DNA of 64,000 bases, taken from the NCBI RefSeq assembly GCF_033439725.1, contig NW_026944384.1, positions 3,100,001 to 3,164,000 on the forward strand, read 5' to 3'. Shown one piece after another: positions 11,146 to 21,200 of the stretch. Source of the stretch: Neurospora tetraspora. Lineage: Eukaryota > Ascomycota > Sordariomycetes > Sordariales > Sordariaceae. Under the pieces are notes generated by a model that saw nothing but the letters and a program-made list of their open reading frames with translations, was not told the origin of the DNA and did no database searches. Each line of letters opens with the position of its first letter. Position 1 is the first letter of the stretch. The translations under genes and the position numbers were made by a program.

Positions 11146-12684
11146 ATGCTTCCCAGCCGAGGCCTCCTAAGGTCGACCCCAGCTTTGGGGCTCGCCAGAG
11201 CAGTGAGTTTTCTGTCTTTTCTCGTTCTTTCTTTTTTTGTGTCATCCTGCGGGTATAGTTCCTAATGCGCTGCGACTAACACCATTCTTTGCGCATAGTC
11301 CTTCAAGGCCCCTTCGTCGCGACAGTTCGGCACTGCTCTGCGCACTTCCTTCCCCCAGGGTTCTCGCAGGATAGGAGGCCCTCTCGGCGTCACTGCGACT
11401 GCTGCCGCTTCCCACCAGCTCCTCTCTTCTCTTCGTCAAGTCCGCTACGCCTCGACCGGTCCTGATGCCGCTGCCACCGATGCCGCCGCCGCCGCCGCCG
11501 CTCCCGCTTCCGCGCCCGTCGATGCTGTCGCCGCTACCCCCGTCGAGCTTACCGGCAGCGATCTTCTCAACCTCCCCGAACAGATCGGCTTCCTCAAGAC
11601 CCTCGGCCTCGACTATGGCTGGGGTGTTACCTCGATGATGCAATGGCTTACCGAGCACGTCTACGTCTACTCTGGTCTTCCCTGGTGGGCCACTCTTGCT
11701 GCCGTCGCTGCCATCGTCAGAGTCGCCATCTTCAAGCCCTCTCTCGGCGCCTCGCAGGAGTCCCAGAAGATGCAGGATCTCAACAAGAACCCCAGATATG
11801 CCGCCATCATGGCTAAGGTGAAGGAGGCCAGCTTCGACACTACCAAGCAGAACGACCTCGTCAAGTATAGGCAAGAGATGGCTCTCATGACCAAGAATGC
11901 CGGCATCAACTACTTCAAGGTCTTCATTCCCTTCATTCAGGTTCCTATCGGTTTCGGCATGTTCCGTCTTATTCGTGGAATGGCCGCCCTTCCTGTCGAA
12001 AGTCTGGAGACTGGTGGCACCCTGTGGTTCCCCGACCTTACTGTTGCCGATCCTTACTTCGCCCTTCCCATTGCCAGTGCCTGCCTGTTTGTTGCCTCTA
12101 TGAGGGTAAGCTGTCCCTGGTATTGCCTTCAAAAGATGCATTGCTAACATAATGTGCTCTTGCCATAGAAACCCATCCCTTACATGGCCGCCCAGCAGGC
12201 GCGCATGATGAAGTCGATGGGTCTTGTCCTTGTCCCCATCTCCATCTTCGCTACCGCGTGGCTTCCCGCTGCCCTGCAGTGGTACTTCCTTGTCTCCGCG
12301 ATCGGCCAGTACTTCCAGGCCAGCATCTTCCACCTTCCCGCCTTCCGCCGGTGGGTTGGTCTCCCCGAGCTTGTCCCCGGCGGCATGCGTGGGCCTTCCC
12401 CCTTCGCCAAGGCGGCTCCTAGCGGTGCCATTCAGTATGTTGCGCCTAGGACGATGGATACCACCGCCACCCCTGTCGACTCGGGCTCCATCCTCGGCGA
12501 CATCAAGGACTCGAGCAAGTTTGTGAAGGAGAAGCTTGAGGACTGGAAGAAGAAGAATGAGAACACCAACATCCACTCGCGTGCCAAGGAGTATGAGGAG
12601 AGGAGAGCGTTGGAGGAGCACGAGGCCTATCTTGCTCGTCTCGAGTTGAAGAAGCAGAAGCAGAAGGGGCGCAAGAACAACTAA
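11146..12684 (+). CDS. oxa1: Mitochondrial inner-membrane insertase Oxa1, 459 aa
   Basis: Three exons: 11146-11202, 11299-12105 and 12169-12684, all phase 0. Oxa1 (YidC/Oxa1/Alb3 family) inserts mitochondrially made and some imported proteins into the inner membrane from the matrix side. The N-terminus (MLPSRGLLRSTPALG, then Arg/Ser-rich) is a typical matrix-targeting presequence. The core has the expected hydrophobic segments: about residues 146-170 (LPWWATLAAVAAIVRVAIF), 225-245 (FKVFIPFIQVPIGFGMFRL), 270-288 and a C-terminal pair at about 300-335 (VPISIFATAWLPAALQWYF). The C-terminal tail (about 390-459) is Lys/Glu-rich and helical, which in this family binds the large mitoribosomal subunit. 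The first exon of only 19 codons is easily missed but supplies the presequence. Confidence 0.95.
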
Positions 12685-13583
12685 GTGGGATATGAATTGC
12701 AGATGATGTCCACAACATTGGCGGTTCGCCTAATGGAGCAACACATATGATTCTTGGATTTGAAGCCGTGCTCCGAAGCGGCGCCTAGCTCAAGTTCACT
12801 AATCATCTTGTACAACAACAAAGAGGTCTGTTTGTTGTCAGGACTCAGCCCTACATTTGCTTCAGCGTACCCTGCAATGGCTGAACGAGCTACGCTTATG
12901 ACTTCGACTCTGTACACTACCCCCTTCTGTACTATACAATCTAGACATGTTTGGTTGACTGGCGTTTTTAAACAGCGGTAAAGTATATCACTTTTTTTTC
13001 CTTTTGTCACCGCCTTATACCATAACCAACGATGATTTGGTACAACGACCGGCGTGTGTCATGTATGCGTTCCTGTCGATCAGAGGAATGGTGAAATCCA
13101 GAAACTCTGTGATGCAATTCGCCAACCACACAGTATATGCAGAAGTTGTAGATATTCGCAAACGAAGAGTTGGTGCCTGATTGGTTGGCTCCAACGCCAT
13201 CGGAGAGGGGCAACAAAGCTGAGAGCCGGAGGGGGTTCGGTCCCGTTCGGTGAGCACGCAATCCCACCAGAGGGGCTTGCTTGGCTGAGAGCTCTCCATG
13301 GGGTTTCCATGAAGCTGGGGAGAATGGCATATATATTTATATTACTGATCCAACGTCATCTATATAAAGTCTGACTGCCGCGACGGTAACACCAGTTCTA
13401 TAACTGTATCCACTCACTCGGAACGATATCTCTACTCGTTTTGTTTCATCGGGCTTGGCTACGATAGATCAATGGAAGTCCTCAATACCCCTTCACAAGC
13501 CTCTTCACAAGCAGAGACATATCAACTTCACCCTCTATTCACCGCCCCAAAGTCTCTATCAACTTTAAACATCAACCACCAAA
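12685..13583. other. Intergenic region, oxa1 to carbonic anhydrase
   Basis: About 0.9 kb without a supported gene. From about 13330 it becomes pyrimidine-rich and is probably the promoter and leader of the carbonic anhydrase gene. Confidence 0.5.
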
Positions 13584-14455
13584 ATGCCCGTCACCAACGA
13601 AGACATCGCCACCCACCTCGAGGCCGCCTCGGCCTCCTACTCCTCCACCTTCGACAAAGGCCATCTCGCCCTCCCGCCCGCAAAAAAGTATCTCGTCCTG
13701 ACCTGTATGGACGCGCGGATCGACCCTGCGAAAGCGTTCGGGATCGAGTTGGGGGATGCCCATGTTATTCGGAATGTACGTTTATGTTCGTTCCCCTTGG
13801 TACACTCCCTCCCTTCCTTCCCTTCGATTCCTTGCGTTACTTGAGTTAGTTCTTGCCGTCTTTGGCTGCGTGGGAGCTGGTAGAGTGACAATTGACAGTA
13901 TAGTATGTTGAAGGGGTGAAATGAAATAGTGACTGACTGCCGGCTAACGAACGGTTGGTTGGTAAAAACGAAAAAAAAAAAAAAAAAAAAAAAACCAGGC
14001 CGGCGCATCAACCAAAGACGCCCTCCGCAGCATCGTCATCAGCCAGCAGCTGCTGGCCACAGAAGCCATCGTCATCGTCAAGCATACCGGGTGCGGCATG
14101 TTGACGTTTAAGAATGAGGATGCCTATGGGGTTGTTGAGGGGAATCTTGGGTTCGTATCTTTCTTCCTTTTAATCATTCATGTCCATTTTAGTTTCCTTC
14201 TCTGATAAGGAGGTGATGGCTGAGACACAGGTCATAACTGAACTGGGACACTTGCTAACTTAACGAACAAACAGTGTCGAAGCACGAAAGGAGCTTGAGG
14301 AAAGAAAGTTGGATTTCCTTCCCTTCCCTGAGCTGAAGCAGGCTATTCAGGACGATATCGACTTCCTTAGGGGGACCAAGTTGGTGAAGGATGAGGTTCC
14401 TATCAGCGGGTGGGTGTATGAGGTCGAAACGGGGAAGACAGTAAGGGCTGTTTGA
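13584..14455 (+). CDS. cas3: Small beta-carbonic anhydrase, cab type, 174 aa
   Basis: Three exons: 13584-13775, 13999-14150 and 14275-14455. The enzyme hydrates CO2 to bicarbonate. Visible zinc ligands are Cys41 (in LTCMDARID), His93 and Cys96 (in KHTGCGM), and the Asp43-Arg45 dyad is present, so the site is complete. The protein lacks the long N-terminal arm of plant-type enzymes, and at 174 aa fits the short 'cab' class known in Sordaria as CAS3; the symbol is by analogy. There is no obvious targeting signal, suggesting a cytosolic enzyme. Oddities: intron 1 (223 bp) ends with a 24-A run before CCAG, and intron 2 uses GTTCGT. A 30-T run follows about 20 bases after the stop. Start context CCAAAATGCCC is good. 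Confidence 0.92.
13971..13994 (+). repeat. Homopolymer of 24 A in intron 1 of the carbonic anhydrase gene
   Basis: Twenty-four adenines lie directly before the CCAG acceptor, where a pyrimidine tract would be expected. The likely branch site GCTAAC is at about 13943. Confidence 0.95.
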
Positions 14456-14472
14456 TTTGTGAGCGGACGATG

Positions 14473-14505
<33 letters not shown>

Positions 14506-14921
14506 GATTTGGGAGAGGGCTGGGTAGTTTAGTATCAGCGTGAGAACGTGGGACTAGATGAACGATGAATGATCTTGGATACACGTTGCAATTTTAGAGG
14601 CTTGAAAAGGTTAACTCGAATAAAAAATGAAAATCGTGTCTATGACTGTGCCCTGGCCTAGCCTGAACGCCTTGCTAACTCTATCCGGTCTATCTAACAA
14701 ACAAGAGAATAGAACTTTTCCAACACCAATTCTAAACTCTAGGTGATAATGTGAAATGCCCGTGTCTATCTCAGTCCTCGTGGTGTCGTCAAGGAAACAA
14801 AACAAAACGTTTGTGCTTGTAAAACTAAGGTATCGTAAATGCCAGGTTGGGTATCTTTGTCATGATCAATAACAGGGATCTATCCCTCCAGTCGTGTGCT
14901 TCTCTCGCGGTCCGGCATCAA
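14456..14921. other. Convergent intergenic region with a 30-T run
   Basis: The carbonic anhydrase and helicase genes converge here. A run of 30 T occupies 14475-14504, probably in the carbonic anhydrase 3' untranslated region. Nothing else is supported. Confidence 0.6.
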
Positions 14922-17024
14922 TCAGAAGGCCTCACGCCTGTTGTCCTCGCGTCTCGGTCTCTTATTCCGGGAACCGCCTGAAGAACCGGGGGGCGCAGAG
15001 TCGTCGCGCGGCTTCTTGAAGCCGCTGTTCCTGTCGCCACCGGCACCGCCAGGGCCACCACGTCCTCTACCGCCAAAGCCACCGCGGCCACGGCCGCCAC
15101 CACCACCACCACCACCACCACGAGAAGCGCCTCCGTTGGAACCATTGCCGAAGAAGGAAGCATCCACATCGCGAGCAGCATCACGGCCAGCATCACGGCC
15201 AGCATCACGGCCAGCATCACGACCACCACCGCGGGGTGCAGATTGGTTCGGCCTGTTGCCGCCGTTCCGCTGTCCTCTCAGAGAGGGGCCGGTGTTCTTG
15301 ATCAAGCCAGGAACACCCTTGAGTCCCATCTTGCCAATGGTAGACGCCTCAATGGCCGGGGGCTCCTCGCAGCCAAGGGAGAAGGCATAACGATTGGCGA
15401 CCTGAACCATCTGGGCGGGGGTGATCTTCATCTTGCTGCGCATGGTGTTGACGAAGCCGAGATAGGCAACGTAGGCCTGGGCCTTGACCTGATCGGGAAC
15501 CTTGGCCAGTGACTGGCTGATGATCGAGGCCGAGTCGACGGCGGCCGCCTTGGGATGATCCAGCTTGGACTGGGCCATGGGGAACTGGCGGTTGCGCTCC
15601 ACAAACCAAAAGTCTTCGGGGGTGACTATCAAGACGGCGCGGCCAGCTTTTCCAGCGCGACCGGTTCTTCCGACACGGTGAACGTATTGCTCGCTGTTAA
15701 GGGGAATTCCAACCTGGATGACAAGATGGATGTCGGGAAAGTCCAAGCCACGTCCGACCACGTCCGAGGCAAAGAGGATACCGCTCTCGGTGTTCTTGAA
15801 CTCCTCGGTCGTCCTGGTGCGTTGCGCCTGGTTCATGCGCGACTGCATCTGCCAAACAGGCAGCTTCGCGGGGGAAGCGCCGCCGGTGTGGCCGAAGAGG
15901 GTGTACAAGAGAGCGGCCTGTCTGGCGGTTGAGCAGAAGACGACAGCCTTGAGCTTGGGGTTGTCAAACCGTTCGGCTGACAGGAGGTTGTGCAGAGTGG
16001 GAAGGACATCGTCAACTGAGTCGACCTTCATGTATGACTGAGGGACGCTGTTGATGGTTGGGGCCTCGTTTTCGTCGACAGTGGAGATGTGAGCGTGCTT
16101 AGGAGCAAGAACGTGGTGCAGCACCTTGTGGATCGAGGGAGGGAGCGTGGCACTGAAGCACATACCCTGCCAGCCAGCCTGTTGCTTTGTAGGCAGGCTT
16201 TGGAGGATTTTGGTCAGGGCGGGCAAGAAGCCTTGATCAAGCATGCAGTCGGCCTCATCCAGGACCAAGCAGCGGAGGTTGTTGAACTTTTGCCTGACAC
16301 GCTCGTCGGACAGGTAGTCATCAAGACGTCCGGGAGTGGCCACAAGGATGGTGGGCTTGCCACGGAGGAACTTGCTGAGACTGGAGGCCTTGGCGCTACC
16401 ACCAACGGCAAGATGGCACTCGAACCTGGGATTGCACTGGCTGACCAGCTTCTCGCACTCGTCCACGATCTGCTGGGCGAGCTCACGCGTGGGAGCCAGG
16501 ATCAACAAGGCGACCTGGGAAGGGTTAAGGTCCTTGGCGTTCAAGAGCGTGTGCAGGGCGGGGAGAAGGAAGGCAATGGTCTTGCCGGTGCCGGTCTTGG
16601 CCTGGACGAGGCAGTCCTGGGTAAAGGAGCCCATGTTGAGAACCTTTTCCTGAACGGGCGTCATGTTCGCATAGCCCATGGCGTCGAGGGCCTTGAGCAG
16701 GCGGGCATCGAGGCGGCCAGCCATATCGGCGTAAACACCCGGCATGTCAGCGACGGGGGCGGGAGAGACTTGGGGAGCGGGAGCAACAGCAGCAGCCTCC
16801 TGGTGAGAGGGGCTAGAGGTCGAGAAAGAGGCTGAATGGGGAGTCAGGCCGTTGCGGTAAGCGAGCTGAAGTGTCTGGCCAGTCGAGATTCTGGCTGGAG
16901 TGGCAGAAGAGTGAAGCAGAAGTGAGGTGAGAGGGTATGAGACGGGTTGGGACAAAGAGACACCAAGGACGCGATTGCTTGATCGGGTAAGAAGGCGAGA
17001 GATTGTGGGTGTGGCCTTCATCAT
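14922..17024 (-). CDS. Mitochondrial DEAD-box RNA helicase, Mss116/CYT-19-like, 700 aa
   Basis: Single exon. The frame is open to 17099, but the start is better placed at the double Met (17024/17021), which gives MMKATPTISRLLTRSSNRV, a basic, Ser/Thr-rich mitochondrial presequence. Helicase motifs are complete: Q motif around 121-125 (MTPVQE), Walker A AKTGTGKT at 142-149, PTRELAQQ at 178-185, TPGR at 230-233, DEAD at 256-259, SAT at 291-293 and HRVGRTGRAGKAG further on. After the second RecA domain comes an extension of about 90 residues with SIISQSLAKVP as in Mss116-type proteins, then an Arg/Gly/Asn-rich basic tail. Such enzymes act as RNA chaperones for mitochondrial group I/II introns, translation and RNA turnover. 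Which paralogue (CYT-19 or another) cannot be settled from this sequence alone. Confidence 0.93.
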   Translation of the reverse strand: MMKATPTISRLLTRSSNRVLGVSLSQPVSYPLTSLLLHSSATPARISTGQTLQLAYRNGLTPHSASFSTSSPSHQEAAAVAPAPQVSPAPVADMPGVYADMAGRLDARLLKALDAMGYANMTPVQEKVLNMGSFTQDCLVQAKTGTGKTIAFLLPALHTLLNAKDLNPSQVALLILAPTRELAQQIVDECEKLVSQCNPRFECHLAVGGSAKASSLSKFLRGKPTILVATPGRLDDYLSDERVRQKFNNLRCLVLDEADCMLDQGFLPALTKILQSLPTKQQAGWQGMCFSATLPPSIHKVLHHVLAPKHAHISTVDENEAPTINSVPQSYMKVDSVDDVLPTLHNLLSAERFDNPKLKAVVFCSTARQAALLYTLFGHTGGASPAKLPVWQMQSRMNQAQRTRTTEEFKNTESGILFASDVVGRGLDFPDIHLVIQVGIPLNSEQYVHRVGRTGRAGKAGRAVLIVTPEDFWFVERNRQFPMAQSKLDHPKAAAVDSASIISQSLAKVPDQVKAQAYVAYLGFVNTMRSKMKITPAQMVQVANRYAFSLGCEEPPAIEASTIGKMGLKGVPGLIKNTGPSLRGQRNGGNRPNQSAPRGGGRDAGRDAGRDAGRDAARDVDASFFGNGSNGGASRGGGGGGGGGRGRGGFGGRGRGGPGGAGGDRNSGFKKPRDDSAPPGSSGGSRNKRPRREDNRREAF
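15177..15224 (-). repeat. Four tandem 12-bp units in the helicase tail
   Basis: The unit AGCATCACGGCC is repeated four times (the last copy has one change). On the minus strand it codes for repeated Gly-Arg-Asp-Ala in the basic tail, so the repeat number can vary without breaking the frame. Confidence 0.9.
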
Positions 17025-17565
17025 TGATGAAAGATGAGGATGAAGAAGGGCGATGTAGTAAAGGGAAAGAGTGAAAAGTTGAGAGTAGGTAAGAACCAAA
17101 AAGGGAAGGGAAGGAGGTTTGCTGCCAAGCCACGTCGTCCCATGGAAGTGAAAGTTTCGACAGTAGTGCCAGTACAGTTTTCATTGGCCCAAGCATTCAC
17201 TAACAGTGGGCTTTACTGAGACGATTGGTAGGAAATGGGGCGTAAAACGGGGCTATTCCAGAATTCAGGGCGCGTTACAAGTGGGGTGCGGCTGACATAT
17301 GTGAACCCTTCCAGTTTGCGGAGTCTCGGCGGAGAAGCCTGCCACGATGCCAAGCTCCCGTTCCTGAAAAGTGGGTCTAACAATCCACTTCCGTCCCCTT
17401 CAGCCCGTTTTTTTGTGACGTTTTCCATTCAGGGGCACTCTTTCCCAAAAATAGCAAGAAGAAAACAAAGACAGCAAAAGGAAGGACCACTACAGACAGC
17501 ATCTTCTTTGTTGGAAATCTTGCCTCAGCTGTGTTCTTTCACTGCTCATCCCCATCACTCTTCCT
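17025..17565. other. Helicase promoter region
   Basis: Upstream of the helicase start. No gene is supported. Confidence 0.4.
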
Positions 17566-17990
17566 TTATCTCTTTCCTTTTATTGTTAGCTGCCGGGCGT
17601 TCATCTGATGTTCACTCCATGTCCTCCGCCTCAAGCGTTCTGATTGATGCTCAAACGCCAACTCAGGGTTAGGGTCCTCAGCCATGGCTTTCATGATGGG
17701 GGCCTCACTGCTCAACTGCTCACTCTTCTCACCTTTACGGGTTTGCGAACATGACCGCCTGGACCATTGCCGTCAACTTCCGGATACGATGTAGATCCTT
17801 CATCGTCTTTAGCACCAACTAAGGCTGCTCTGCTCAGCTGCTCTTGTGAACAATGGGCTTGAAAACACCAAAGGCTCAAGCCACGATGGCTTTTTTGGTT
17901 CATCTACAACGGGTTCAATACCTGCTCCATTGTCCTCGAATTTGACTCGGCAGTGGCTTCATTGTTCTCGTCATCTCTGACAATGGCTCC
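17566..17990 (-). pseudogene. Possible frame-broken gene relic
   Basis: On the minus strand, segments of coding-like sequence lie in different frames: one reading NNEATAESNSRTMEQVLNP, a second VDEPKKPSWLEPLVFS, a third KDDEGSTSYPEVDGNGPGG, and a fourth from Met at 17694 to a stop at 17566 (MAEDPNPELAFEHQSERL). Each is low-complexity but has the acidic/polar make-up of real protein rather than of shadow frames, and each is broken by stops or frame changes. No family is recognised. It may equally be a multi-exon gene I cannot splice, or ordinary promoter sequence of the triple-protease gene. Confidence 0.3.
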
Positions 17991-18202
17991 TTTGCTCGTC
18001 CCGCCCGGCCGCGCTTTATTCCAAAGTTTGTCCTTGTTCATCGACGGTTGTGGTCGGCACGAACAAGCCGATAGCATGATTTTCTTTGGCCGTTATAAGC
18101 CTCCACCCCCGGTAACCAAGTTTATAGCCTCAAGCTGTTCACAGAACACAGAACACAACCGAACAACAGGACGACCAAGAGAAACCACACCATCAACACA
18201 CA

Positions 18203-21200
18203 ATGGCGGCTTCTAATGCCGCTGATGGCATCCAGTTTGCCACTGATTCGTCCATCATACCTAACGACATAGATCCTGGTAAACGTGATTCTCATCTGGG
18301 AAATTTCGACTTGCGACAATACATCGACTTCAGCATAGATCCGGAAGATCTCCACAAATGCTGGCTGCCTCCTTACAATAAGCCCTGCAATGGAAACTGG
18401 GATGAATTCTATGATGCCTGGAAGCGGGTTCAGATTCCGTACCTCGACTGCAATGACTTTGGAGACACCCTCCAGACCATGTCCAACGATACTCGTATCG
18501 CCTATCAACAGCAGCATAACGGTCTTTGCGACTTGCGTCACGCATTCTACAGACAGGGTGATGCTTATATACCCTCTGAAGACTTTGATTACTGTCCTGG
18601 TACTAAGAGTAGTCGTATGCGGATGCCAAGGCCTCCGTCGAAAGAAGCCGTTCATCACTTCGCGTACCGACTAATCTCGATGGTCCAAAAGCAAGAGAAT
18701 GCGGATCTTGGAAAATTCGACGGTGGAAAGTGGTGGATTGCCCCGCCGAACGCAAGCATTGAGCTCACTTCCGTTGAAACATCAAAACCAACACCAGACA
18801 AGGCGCAGCCTGACGGAGAAGGAGACGGCCTCACTAGGCTCAGGGAATCGGACCGCGCTAGGGCCGTAGCAGCCAATTACACCGTCCACTGGGTGTGCTA
18901 CCAGAGGCACAAACAAAAGGGCACAGAGAACAGTCACTTAGCCGTCATTATTAGGGAGAGAGCTACCGGCAACACATGGTACTTCGACTCTCTTAATACA
19001 CCAAAGGACGACGATGAGGTAAATCTCGACGAGAAGCACCAATCCGTCCTTTCCAGTCTGCACAAGTGGCTTAACAAAAACGAAATTGGCATTCCCGACA
19101 TTCCCGATGGAAATCGCCACCGTCGCGTACAGGTTATTCCTCAAGATTTACCCTGGGCATGTGGCCTGCACGCCATTGCTCACGCCTTAGCCTTCCTTCG
19201 CTTTGGCCTCTTGGGCTGGCACGAGATCCCTACGTATGCGAGGGAAAAAACCGACAAGGCGAAGTTGACCAAGTTGAGACATGATATGATGAAGGCGATG
19301 GAGCTATCAATGGGACTTAGACCACCCCCGCGCGTGGATGCTAATAAGATCCCACTCCCTGAACACTATGACGATCAGCTCGATCTCAGCAAATTTCGCT
19401 TTCCTACCTACCCAAGTGTCGGTGTGGAAAAGAAAGATCTCCACAAAATCGACGAGTACCCTTTTATGGACAAGCTCGATGAGAAGGACGAAGAAATCCT
19501 CCGAGAAAAATATCGGCGTGTACACGTCGAGTGTTATGATGGTGTTTCACTTAGGCCTGAGAGCGTCGACCCCTTCTCTCGCAAGGTGTATGCAAAGCTT
19601 CACAATGGGTTGTGGAAAATGAGAAACGGCAGGTTCCTTTCTGGCGAACAGGTGCATTATTATGCAACAAGACTCATGACAAAAGTTCAAGAGCACCTGC
19701 AGCCAGGTGCCCTTCTAGGACCAGCAAGAGCGGAAAACCAAGATTGGTGGATAGCGCCGATTAATTACGCTATCTTGTGTGAAAAAAACATGACTACTGG
19801 TAATATTCAATGTCAGCTTAATAACATCAATGAATTGTCGCCGGAGCACCTCAATGACACAGAGTCCAAGAATATCTACGGAGATAGGTCCAAGGATAAA
19901 GACAGATTCGACTGCGCCAAGTACACTGTTCACTGGGTACATCATAGAGAAGACTACGATCAGCAGGACGACGAGGCAGCGTACAGTCTCGATCACTGGG
20001 GAGTCATAGTCCGCGAGAAGGCCACTAACTTTGCATGGTACTTTGACTCTATCAAAGCAGACCGAGAGGACCGGAAAACTAGAGCAATCAAGGTCTTCAA
20101 CGAATGGCTGGAGAAAAAGTGCGAGGTCACGACGGTCTCTGAGAACTTCCTTGTTCCGGCTCTGGGGCAATCATCTGGATGGGAATGCGGCCTTCACGCT
20201 ATCGCGCACGCAGTGGCCTTTATTCGCTTTGGCATTTTGGGATGGCACGCGCTTCCACTTCAAGCAATTGCGGTTGATGAGGGCCGAAAGGAAAATGGAG
20301 GTCAGACTGCTGCTCCAGCTCCTTTAGATTTTTCAAAAAGGTTGTGTGAAACAATGACAAGCGCTTTGCACGGCCTGATGGGAGTCTCTTTGCCACCGCC
20401 CACTTCCAAAGATGATGGAAACGGGACTGCTGAGGCTGTTGCAGACTCAAACGGGAATACAAACTCAAACTCTGCTGATAAGACCAACGCGGGCTCTTCT
20501 GGGAACTCCAAGTCAGGCCCCTCCGGGAAATCCAACCCAGGACTTTCTGGAACTAAACCTTCGGACGCCATGGGAACATCCAGCCAGCCGCCAGGCAAGA
20601 ATCCCGCCGGACTTGATCGCATTTCACGAAAGGATGGGAAGGAACATGTCGTACCTCATCCCACATTTTACAACGCGGTCAGATATGAGCAACAAGGCCT
20701 AGGATTTCGGTTTCCTACGTACCCATCCCTATCCTTGCCGGCATATGAAGTTAGGTCCGTTCGTGACACCCCATACAACGCTCTTATCACAAACGATGTT
20801 GCTGCACTTTATCCCGCTTATGAGCGGGTGGATTTCCGATGTTGCGATAATCTCGAACTTCGTGATCACTCTCAATATGCCGAGGGCGCCTATAAAGAGA
20901 TCCACAACGCCCTATTTGATATGCGCAGTAGTACGTATCTCGAGGACCAAGGAATGTATCATTTGGCTTGCCGATTTATCACGTACGTCCAGGACCAACC
21001 CGGCGCCAGGTTACTATTGGGACCTTGGGGGCTTAGACGATGGTGGATCGCCCCAATGGCCTTTTTAATCGATGTCCCCGGCCCACGGGGCGAAGATGTG
21101 CAAGAACCGCAGACATTCTCAGAGCTAGTCACAGATGTTTGGGGTACTAGCAGTATTTATGGAGACGCTTCTTCTTACGAGCAGATTTTCGATCGAGCAC

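Noticed and set aside
11242-12621. Long minus-strand frame (459 aa) opposite oxa1
   Set aside because: Shadow of the oxa1 exons caused by codon bias; no domain.
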